Notes under the pieces: model-generated
What the model saw: only the letters and a program-made list of their open reading frames with translations
Databases searched by the model: none
What the model was told of the DNA's origin: nothing
Program-made: the position numbers and the translations under genes
Part shown: positions 6,252 to 10,393 of the stretch, piece by piece
Numbering within the stretch: the first letter of the stretch is position 1
How the letters are laid out: each line of letters begins with the position of its first letter
Assembly (NCBI GenBank): GCA_002419295.1
Contig: DIFW01000026.1
Location: 1 to 10,393 of the forward strand
Length of the DNA: 10,393 nucleotides
Reading direction: 5' to 3'
Origin: Patescibacteria group bacterium UBA5738
Lineage (GTDB): Bacteria; Patescibacteriota; Minisyncoccia; Minisyncoccales; UBA5738

Positions 6252-6398
6252 AATATTCGAAGTACGAAGCTCGAATATTCGAAACAATTTTTCAATTTTC
6301 AAAATTCAAATGTTTAAAACGAAATTTTGTTTCAGCCATTTGATTATTTGAAAATTAGAATTTATTTCGGATTTCGAACATTCGGATATTCGAATATT
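6252..6398. repeat. 147-bp imperfect AT-rich palindrome
   Basis: The left arm (6252-6312) and the reverse complement of the right arm (6337-6398) align over about 61 positions with roughly three quarters identity and a few one-base gaps; 6313-6336 is the loop. The outer ten bases (AATATTCGAA) match perfectly, and TTCGAA-type words recur throughout. The element fills nearly the whole gap between the MBL-fold gene and the adenylate kinase and ends 7 bases before the kinase ATG. It could be a terminator, a decayed MITE-like element or a generic intergenic repeat. Confidence 0.7.
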
Positions 6399-6405
6399 CA
6401 GAATT

Positions 6406-7479
6406 ATGGATTTTCCAATATTCAAAACCAAAATTGAAGGCAAGGAGCAAAAATTCAATTTAACCGACGCCAAGGAGCGCAAGGATTATTTTTATTACAA
6501 GGCCGGCGAGGAAATTGAAAAGCTGAAAAGCCACATTAACAAAAACACATTCATTGTTTATCTTTTGGGCAAGAAGAATTCCGGTAAGGGAACCTATTCC
6601 AAAATGTTGGCGGAATTATTGGGCGCCGACACTTTGAGCCATTTTTCCGTGGGCGATATGATTCGCGCGGTTTCCAAAGAGATTCAAGATTCGGCGCGGA
6701 AAATAGAGTTGGAGATGTATTTAAAAAAGAATTATCGCGGCTGGACGCCGCTGGAAGATTTGATCGCCGCCATTGAAGGGCGCGACACCAAGACGCTTTT
6801 GCCCACCGAACTGATTCTGGCATTGGTGAAGCGCGAGATCGCCAAGCGGCCGCACAAAACGCTTTTTATCGATGGATTCCCCCGCGATATGGATCAGGTT
6901 TCCTATTCGCTGTTTTTCCGGGATTTGGTGGGTTTTCGCGATGATGACGATGTGATGGCGTTTATCGATGTTCCCACTAATGTGATTGAGGAAAGAATCA
7001 AATACCGCCGCATCTGCCCGATTTGCAATACTTCGCGCAATACCAAGCTGTTTCCGACCGCTCGCGTTGGCTATGACGATAAATTGGAAGAATTCTATTT
7101 GATCTGCGACAATCCCGATTGTTCGGGATTCGACCGGCAGAGAATGGTGGGCAAGGAAGGCGACGAACTGGGGATTGAGCCGATCAGGGAGCGGCTGGAA
7201 ATTGACCAGAAGTTAATGGAAAAAGCAATGCAATTGCACGGAGTTCCCAAGATATTCTTGCGCAATTCAATTCCAGTTGATGTTGCTAAAAATTATGCCG
7301 ATGATTACGAACTTACCATGGCCTATGATTACGAATGGGACGCGGCGGGAAAAAAAGTTAATGTGATCGAAAAGCCGTGGAATGTGGTTGATGACAAAGG
7401 CATAAACTCGGTGAGCTTGCAAGCCCCGGCCGTGGCGGTGTCGTTGATCAAGCAACTGGTGAAAGCCCTGGGCGTTTGA
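6406..7479 (+). CDS. Enlarged adenylate kinase-family nucleoside monophosphate kinase
   Basis: The family transfers the gamma phosphate of ATP to AMP or another NMP in the cytoplasm. Visible parts: a P-loop GKKNSGKGT (55-63), where GPPGSGKGT is usual; SVGDMIRA (81-88), in place of STGDMLR; DGFPR (156-160); and a zinc-type LID with CPIC (204-207) and C234/C239. At 357 aa it is far longer than the usual 210-220. There is an N-terminal extension of about 47 residues, a longer NMP-binding region (89-155, with a charged helical stretch) and a C-terminal tail (about 260-357) that does not match the normal Adk ending. It could be the cell's main adenylate kinase or a related kinase with other NMP specificity. 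There is no SD; the long palindrome lies directly upstream. Confidence 0.85.
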   Translation: MDFPIFKTKIEGKEQKFNLTDAKERKDYFYYKAGEEIEKLKSHINKNTFIVYLLGKKNSGKGTYSKMLAELLGADTLSHFSVGDMIRAVSKEIQDSARKIELEMYLKKNYRGWTPLEDLIAAIEGRDTKTLLPTELILALVKREIAKRPHKTLFIDGFPRDMDQVSYSLFFRDLVGFRDDDDVMAFIDVPTNVIEERIKYRRICPICNTSRNTKLFPTARVGYDDKLEEFYLICDNPDCSGFDRQRMVGKEGDELGIEPIRERLEIDQKLMEKAMQLHGVPKIFLRNSIPVDVAKNYADDYELTMAYDYEWDAAGKKVNVIEKPWNVVDDKGINSVSLQAPAVAVSLIKQLVKALGV

Positions 7480-7528
7480 AAGGCCGCGCATCCATACGGA
7501 GCAATCATTCGGCGGGGTATTGTATTCA

Positions 7529-7556
7529 AGGGTCTATCCCTCGTGTTTTTCTTGAG
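7529..7556 (+). terminator. Possible terminator after the kinase gene
   Basis: AGGG (7529-7532) pairs with CCCT (7538-7541), and CCCTCG (7538-7543) can instead pair with CGAGGG (7563-7568). TGTTTTTCTT follows the first hairpin. The stem is weak, and the alternative pairing would enclose the T-run. The remainder of 7480-7650 holds GGGGGTTAGGCCC (7576-7588) but no supported gene. Confidence 0.35.
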
Positions 7557-7650
7557 TTAGCCCGAGGGGCAGCGCGGGGGTTAGGCCCTGTTAAGCCATA
7601 TTTTATTTTTTATTTCCAGCGCAAGCCGGCTTTTTTAGTTTGTGTTGCTA

Positions 7651-7679
7651 TTGACAATTTATAAAAATAGGTATATTGT
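7651..7679 (+). promoter_or_regulatory. Promoter of the membrane-protein gene at 7702
   Basis: A perfect TTGACA (7651-7656) is followed by 17 bases and TATTGT (7674-7679), or by 15 bases and TATATT (7672-7677). A start near 7686 leaves a very short leader carrying the SD GGAGG (7690-7694). This promoter places the start at 7702, not at the upstream in-frame GTG at 7642. Confidence 0.6.
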
Positions 7680-7701
7680 TTTTTGCAACGGAGGTTTGAA
7701 A

Positions 7702-8346
7702 ATGGTAAAAGCAGAATATGTTTGGACATGGTCCATTGTTGTCTTTTTGATTTTAGCGGCGTTCTGGATGGCGGTTCTTCCGGAGACATATTCAATCGCG
7801 CTTAACCAAAGTACGGATGAGGCGCTTGTCTTCGGCAATGTAACGATCTTTGAAAATTACGGTGAGGGCTCTCGGATAGAAGTCAATGAAGCGAACATGG
7901 ACAAAACGATTCTTTGTTCCAACTTGGGCACATTTATTAAACAGGTTGGCAACGAAACCGTGATTAAGGATGTCGTCGTAAATTCTACGGCGGTCACGAC
8001 AACATATCGTTGTCTGAAGTTCCCGCCGGGCGATCATGACCCGTATCAAAAACCGGTTGCGGTTGTTAAATACATTGAGGTCATGGCGGTAGCTATGCCG
8101 TTTTATTATAAAGGAGAATTGGCAAGTAGTGTAAGTGCCGGTGAGATTAAGGTTCGGCGTTGTACCACGCGGATGATGAGTGGCGTGGTGCTTTGGATGG
8201 TATTTTATGCCGCTTGCTCGTTTGTTTTTTTAGAGGCAGTGTTGTGGTGCTGGGACAAATGCAGGCTTATTAAACAGAAAGTGGTCAGCGCTACGAAAGG
8301 ATTAAAATCCAAGTTGAAGCCCAAAAAGTTAGTGAATAAAGATTAA
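7702..8346 (+). CDS. Unknown protein with two membrane segments and an external loop (214 aa)
   Basis: I do not recognise this protein. The start is set by GGAGG (7690-7694), 7 bases before the ATG, and by a promoter that overlaps the upstream frame extension. One hydrophobic segment lies at residues 7-26 and a second at about 159-183. Between them is a soluble domain of about 130 residues with beta-type hydrophobic alternation and two cysteines (C72, C104) that could form a disulphide. The tail (184-214) is strongly basic with many lysines. By the positive-inside rule both ends should be cytoplasmic and the central domain outside. It has its own promoter and no partner gene. As with the genes at 188 and 1338, the strong SD suggests accessory origin. 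Confidence 0.8.
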   Translation: MVKAEYVWTWSIVVFLILAAFWMAVLPETYSIALNQSTDEALVFGNVTIFENYGEGSRIEVNEANMDKTILCSNLGTFIKQVGNETVIKDVVVNSTAVTTTYRCLKFPPGDHDPYQKPVAVVKYIEVMAVAMPFYYKGELASSVSAGEIKVRRCTTRMMSGVVLWMVFYAACSFVFLEAVLWCWDKCRLIKQKVVSATKGLKSKLKPKKLVNKD

Positions 8347-8363
8347 CAACCTTTATTTTTTAT
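8335..8363 (+). terminator. Possible AT-rich terminator at the end of the gene at 7702
   Basis: AATAAAG (8335-8341) pairs with CTTTATT (8351-8357) across the stop codon, followed by TTTTTATTT. The stem has a single G-C pair, so confidence is low. Confidence 0.3.
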
Positions 8364-8452
8364 TTAATTTAATCGCGAATTTATCAAAAAATTGGATTTA
8401 AGCGCGGTAGGATCAGGGTTTAATTTTGATTTAATGATTGGGGATAACCGGG

Positions 8453-8480
8453 TTGACAGGAGATTGAGGCAAGCTATAAT
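8453..8480 (+). promoter_or_regulatory. Consensus sigma-70 promoter of the structured RNA
   Basis: TTGACA (8453-8458) and TATAAT (8475-8480) are both perfect, with a 16-base spacer. It is the best promoter in the window. The predicted start, 6-7 bases downstream of TATAAT, falls on the first base of the closing stem of the RNA below. The stretch 8364-8452 before it shows no supported gene. Confidence 0.85.
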
Positions 8481-8485
8481 CAGAA

Positions 8486-8700
8486 CAACCCTGCGGTCTA
8501 AAGTTTTCCAACAAACTTTTTTCGGGAGCCGGATATGGACCATCGCTGTGGCGGCGGCCTTCGGCACCCACTTACATCTTCGGATTACTTTTTCCCAGGG
8601 TTGCCAAAGAATCCCAAGCTTTTGCCGAGGGATTTTTTGGTAGCGGCGGGCCTTGCCGGATTTATTAACAAAAAAACGATTTTTAAATCGTTTTTTTGTT
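8486..8700 (+). ncRNA. Candidate independent structured RNA of unknown class (~215 nt)
   Basis: Between the consensus promoter and a perfect terminator lies a series of helices. CAACCCTG (8486-8493) pairs perfectly with CAGGGTTG (8596-8603) to close a multi-branch domain. Inside it are AAAGTTT/AAACTTT (8500-8506 with 8513-8519), GTGG/CCAC (8548-8551 with 8568-8571) over a CTTCGG loop, and ATC-TTCG-GAT (8576-8585). Next is a 12-bp hairpin (8604-8615 with 8629-8640, one G-U pair), then CGGC/GCCG (8644-8647 with 8655-8658), and the terminator. Two C(UUCG)G loops are a sign of RNA-level selection. I looked for marks of tmRNA, SRP RNA, RNase P RNA and 6S RNA and found no match. It does not lead into a gene on its own strand, so a riboswitch is unlikely. 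An ORF from 8535 runs through the terminator and is not credible. Confidence 0.65.
8667..8700. terminator. Perfect bidirectional terminator shared by the RNA and tRNA-Pro
   Basis: A 16-bp perfect inverted repeat (8667-8682 with 8685-8700) has a GC-containing core, CGATTT/AAATCG, flanked by A7 on one side and T7 on the other. It therefore reads as an intrinsic terminator on both strands and lies between the plus-strand RNA and the minus-strand tRNA-Pro. Confidence 0.9.
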
Positions 8701-8713
8701 TGATGAATCAAAG

Positions 8714-8784
8714 TCGGAACGCCGGGAATTGAACCCGGGTCTTACCCACCCCAAGGGTAAATACTACCGTTATACTACGCTCCG
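8714..8784 (-). tRNA. tRNA-Pro (anticodon GGG)
   Basis: Read on the minus strand, the 71-base cloverleaf has acceptor CGGAGCG pairing with CGTTCCG (one G-U), then discriminator A. The D stem GTAT/GTAT is weak, with two G-U pairs and a 7-base loop. The anticodon stem is TACCC/GGGTA around TTGGGGT, giving anticodon GGG, with G37 as usual for tRNA-Pro. The variable loop is AGAC, and the T arm is CCGGG-TTCAATT-CCCGG. C1-G72 is the normal bacterial proline identity pair. CCA is not encoded (CTT follows), so the 3' end must be added by the nucleotidyltransferase. A small GC hairpin (CCCGC/GCGGG, 8789-8802) lies just upstream, and the shared terminator lies downstream. Confidence 0.95.
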
Positions 8785-8805
8785 CGGTCCCGCCAAAAGC
8801 GGGGA

Positions 8806-8843
8806 AAAATTATTATATAACAATCCGCTTTTGCGGCGGATTG
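8806..8843 (-). terminator. Hairpin after the bL28 gene, possible terminator
   Basis: CAATCCGC (8821-8828) pairs perfectly with GCGGATTG (8836-8843). Reading the minus strand, it is followed by TTATATAATAATTTTT, a broken T-tract. The TATAAT inside that stretch might also act as a -10 box for the tRNA, but I see no matching -35. Confidence 0.5.
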
Positions 8844-8874
8844 AAAGCGAGCAAATATTGCCGCTTGATAAGGT

Positions 8875-9072
8875 TTATTTGGCGCGGGTCTTATTCAAGG
8901 TTTTGATGCATTTGGTGCAGGCCTTGATTTTTTCGCCGCCGGGCAAAGTGACCGATTGCAAATTGGGCTGTTGCCGCCGCTTGGCGGTGGGATTGAATTT
9001 GGTCGCGCGCAGACGCACCCGCATCCAGGCCATCATTCCTTTTTTTTCACAGAGTTGGCAGATTTTTGACAT
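8875..9072 (-). CDS. rpmB: 50S ribosomal protein bL28, zinc-binding form
   Basis: The 65-aa basic protein has the bL28 core ATKFNPTAKRRQQPNLQSV (23-41). Two cysteine pairs, CQLC (5-8) and CTKC (52-55), show that it is the zinc-ribbon (C+) form, not the cysteine-free form of E. coli. bL28 is part of the large ribosomal subunit. The start at 9072 is preferred over upstream in-frame codons because it begins with the canonical MSKICQLC and because the promoter at 9137-9165 would lie inside any longer version. There is no SD. A hairpin follows, then tRNA-Pro on the same strand. Confidence 0.93.
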   Translation of the reverse strand: MSKICQLCEKKGMMAWMRVRLRATKFNPTAKRRQQPNLQSVTLPGGEKIKACTKCIKTLNKTRAK

Positions 9073-9136
9073 AGATTTATTTTTTTGAGTTTGAGTATCG
9101 GATGCCATAATTCGGCAAGCGAACGCTAACGCGGTA

Positions 9137-9165
9137 ATCATAGAACATTTCGGGGCGATTGGCAA
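9137..9165 (-). promoter_or_regulatory. Promoter of the bL28 gene
   Basis: On the minus strand, TTGCCA (9165-9160), exactly 17 bases and TATGAT (9142-9137) form a good sigma-70 promoter. The leader would be about 58 bases. The divergent M50 gene starts at 9235; the only nearby -10-like word on its strand is AATAAT (9225-9230), four bases before its ATG. Confidence 0.65.
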
Positions 9166-9234
9166 GAGGCGGGAATTATGATAGGATGGCGGTGCTTGTT
9201 ATGTTAATGATTTAGTTTAAATTAAATAATTTTC

Positions 9235-9864
9235 ATGGAAATAATTTCTGTCGCGTTTTTAATTGTCGCGCTGGTTTTTTCGGTGGTGATTCACGAAGTG
9301 GCTCATGGTTCCGCCGCCGCGGCGCAAGGGGATCTCACCGCCAAATATGCCGGCCGTTTGACGCTGAATCCGCTGAAGCATTTGGATTGGGTGGGGTCGG
9401 TGTTTTTGCCGGCGTTTCTGATAATGGCCAACGCGCCGATACTTTTCGGCTGGGCCAAACCCGTGCCGGTCAATCCGCTCAATTTCCGCGACAAAAGATG
9501 GGGCGACGCCAAAGTTGCCGTTGCGGGAGCCGCCGCCAATTTAGCCCTGGCGTTGGTTTTTGGATTGATCTTGCGTTTTTGGCCGGAAATTTCCGGTCCG
9601 GCGGCCGCCAATTTCTATGCGCTGGCGCAATCGGTGGTAATCATTAATTTGGTGCTGGCGGTTTTTAATCTGATTCCGATTCCGCCGCTGGACGGCTCGC
9701 ATATTTTGTTCGCGTTTTTGCCGCCGTCGCAAACGGATTTTAAAATATTTTTGCAGAAATACGGATTTATTTTTTTGCTGGTATTTATATTTTTCTTTAT
9801 GCCCGTTATTTGGCCGATTATCGCGTTTCTCTACCAAATTCTCACCGGCGTTCCGTTGAGATGA
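9235..9864 (+). CDS. Site-2 protease family (M50) intramembrane metalloprotease
   Basis: A 209-aa polytopic membrane protein. The zinc motif HEVAH (20-24) lies in the first membrane segment, and the second motif NLIPIPPLDG (145-154), whose Asp (D153) is the third zinc ligand, lies in a later one. FGWAKPVPVNP (71-81) and GAAANL (98-103) are typical of the small M50 group without a PDZ domain. Such proteases cut membrane-embedded substrates, often releasing regulators; no substrate or anti-sigma factor is visible nearby. Hydrophobic segments lie at about 3-24, 54-70, 93-114, 130-147 and 177-200. There is no SD. It is divergent from bL28, and a hairpin with a T-run follows the stop. Confidence 0.92.
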   Translation: MEIISVAFLIVALVFSVVIHEVAHGSAAAAQGDLTAKYAGRLTLNPLKHLDWVGSVFLPAFLIMANAPILFGWAKPVPVNPLNFRDKRWGDAKVAVAGAAANLALALVFGLILRFWPEISGPAAANFYALAQSVVIINLVLAVFNLIPIPPLDGSHILFAFLPPSQTDFKIFLQKYGFIFLLVFIFFFMPVIWPIIAFLYQILTGVPLR

Positions 9865-9870
9865 TTGCGC

Positions 9871-9899
9871 CGCAACTGCTTGCAGGGATGCGCGTTTTT
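9871..9899 (+). terminator. Terminator of the M50 gene
   Basis: CGCA (9871-9874) and CTGC (9876-9879) pair with GCAG (9882-9885) and TGCG (9889-9892), with a GGA bulge, followed by CGTTTTT (9893-9899). Confidence 0.6.
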
Positions 9900-9906
9900 G
9901 CATTTC

Positions 9907-9995
9907 AAGGTCTAATCCCCGTTTCTTGAAAGGGTCCGACCCTTTTTAAAGGGTCGGACCCTTTATAAAAATTTTATGCGAAGGTTAGACCTTCG
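9907..9995. repeat. Compound palindrome with a perfect 17-bp stem
   Basis: The 17-bp arms 9929-9945 and 9948-9964 are perfect inverted copies with TT between them. Each arm is itself a 7-bp hairpin (AAAGGGT with ACCCTTT) around CCG or CGG. An outer pair, AAGGTCTAA (9907-9915) with TTAGACCTT (9985-9993), can wrap the whole, or the right side can fold alone as CGAAGGT-TAG-ACCTTCG (9979-9995). It belongs with the other GGT-N3-ACC palindromes of this window. It may stop transcription before the gene at 10070. Confidence 0.8.
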
Positions 9996-10069
9996 AAACC
10001 CGCGGTATTTGCTTCTTGTCGCAACCGCTTCGTTTGTGTTATTGTGAAGATATAAATTATGCTTTATCG

Positions 10070-10393
10070 ATGTGTTGGAAAGAGCACCAAAAATTGCGGA
10101 TTTTGAGAGCATTATTTCTGTTGCTTATACTGCTTCCGCTCGGGTTAATCCCGCCGGTTTTTGTTGCGGCAACGGATTTTTCTCTCGATAAAATTGATCA
10201 AAATTTTTTGGAAGACGCGCCGCCGGCGCTTTTTGGCGTTGGTGAAGCTTTTTCCGATGTTTGGCGTTTGGCCAAAAATGCCGCCACCGGCATGAAAACC
10301 GCCGCGGGGAAAACGCTGGAATTTCCCGGCGTTTTGGGCGATACTTTAAATAATTTCGTTTCCGCCGCCGCCGGCCAGGCGAGTTTGGCGTCA
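10070..10393 (+). CDS. Exported protein of unknown function, N-terminal part only
   Basis: The frame is open from 9989 to the window edge, with ATG at 10070 the likeliest start; the 3' end lies outside the window. The 108 visible residues begin with a basic N-terminus (K4, K8, R10, R13) and a hydrophobic run (14-33) ending in VAA (32-34). This is a plausible signal peptide, possibly cut after A34. The mature part is Ala-, Phe- and Asp-rich with no motif I can name; residues 57-105 look like helices with small residues. There is no SD. A weak promoter could be TTGTCG (10016-10021) with TATTGT (10040-10045), 18 bases apart. An upstream TTG start at 10034 cannot be excluded. Confidence 0.65.
   Translation, partial: MCWKEHQKLRILRALFLLLILLPLGLIPPVFVAATDFSLDKIDQNFLEDAPPALFGVGEAFSDVWRLAKNAATGMKTAAGKTLEFPGVLGDTLNNFVSAAAGQASLAS

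Noticed and set aside
7476..7664. ORF of 62 codons after the kinase gene
   Set aside because: It covers a region of hairpin remnants, lacks an SD and motif, and overlaps the promoter of the next gene.
7642..7701. Twenty-codon upstream extension of the membrane-protein gene from a GTG
   Set aside because: The TTGACA/TATTGT promoter and the SD lie inside the extension, and the ATG at 7702 has ideal SD spacing.
8486..8700. Assignment of the RNA candidate to tmRNA, SRP RNA, RNase P RNA or 6S RNA
   Set aside because: No T-arm (GGTTCGA) or tag frame for tmRNA, no GGAAGCAGC-type SRP loop, no GAGGAAAGTC or ACAGAA segments of RNase P RNA, and the fold is multi-branched, unlike the long rod with a central bubble of 6S RNA.
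8364..8711. Minus-strand ORF of 115 codons opposite the RNA candidate
   Set aside because: Highly basic composition of the kind expected from antisense reading, no SD or motif, and it begins within the terminator region shared with the tRNA.
8535..8732. ORF of 65 codons inside the RNA candidate, with GGGAG six bases before its ATG
   Set aside because: It reads straight through the 16-bp terminator (8667-8700) and ends inside the antisense of tRNA-Pro, so its mRNA would end before the stop codon. The conserved-looking hairpins explain the sequence better.
9073..9165. N-terminal extension of bL28 to an upstream start
   Set aside because: The extension overlaps the bL28 promoter, and bL28 proteins begin close to the MSK-C-x2-C segment found at 9072.
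1..10393. CRISPR array or mobile element
   Set aside because: No direct repeats with regular spacers were seen; the only tandem repeat is the 14-bp pair at 1246-1273. No transposase, integrase or phage gene is recognisable, and the palindromes have differing cores.

Overview
The window looks like bacterial chromosome from an uncultivated lineage of the Candidate Phyla Radiation (Patescibacteria, most like Parcubacteria). This is an inference. It rests on the mix of compact core genes separated by short AT-rich gaps, a DUF5679 mini-protein, an adenylate-kinase-family protein of 357 residues, a UppP with the PISSEG variant motif, start codons mostly without a Shine-Dalgarno (SD) sequence, and many short palindromes between genes. 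No mobile-element gene, CRISPR array or rRNA was seen.

Layout. Positions 1-2056 hold two genes of unknown function (188-1138 and 1338-1913). Both have strong SD sequences, and both lie among hairpins and G-rich palindromes. Positions 2057-3127 encode a membrane-anchored CapA-type metallophosphatase. It converges, across a nested palindrome, on a manganese-dependent inorganic pyrophosphatase (3214-4137, minus). That gene diverges from a UppP-like undecaprenyl-diphosphatase (4205-4960). Then follow a 58-residue zinc-ribbon protein (5113-5289), a ComEC-type metallo-beta-lactamase-fold hydrolase (5358-6245), a long imperfect palindrome (6252-6398) and an enlarged adenylate kinase (6406-7479). A third SD-equipped unknown gene (7702-8346) encodes a protein with two membrane segments. 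Next is a segment that looks like an independent RNA gene (about 8486-8700), with a consensus sigma-70 promoter, a chain of hairpins and a perfect terminator shared with a convergent tRNA-Pro(GGG) (8714-8784, minus). Ribosomal protein bL28 (8875-9072, minus) is divergent from an M50 site-2 protease (9235-9864). A partial gene for an exported protein runs off the right edge (10070-10393).

Function. The recognisable genes are housekeeping: phosphate and nucleotide metabolism (pyrophosphatase, adenylate kinase), envelope lipid-carrier recycling (UppP), possible surface polymer work (CapA), translation (bL28, tRNA-Pro) and membrane proteolysis (M50). They are mostly single-gene units with their own promoters, not one pathway operon. 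The less explained content is the structured RNA candidate, the three SD-equipped unknown genes and a family of short palindromes of the form GG(G)(G)T-N3-A(C)(C)CC that sits at gene ends.
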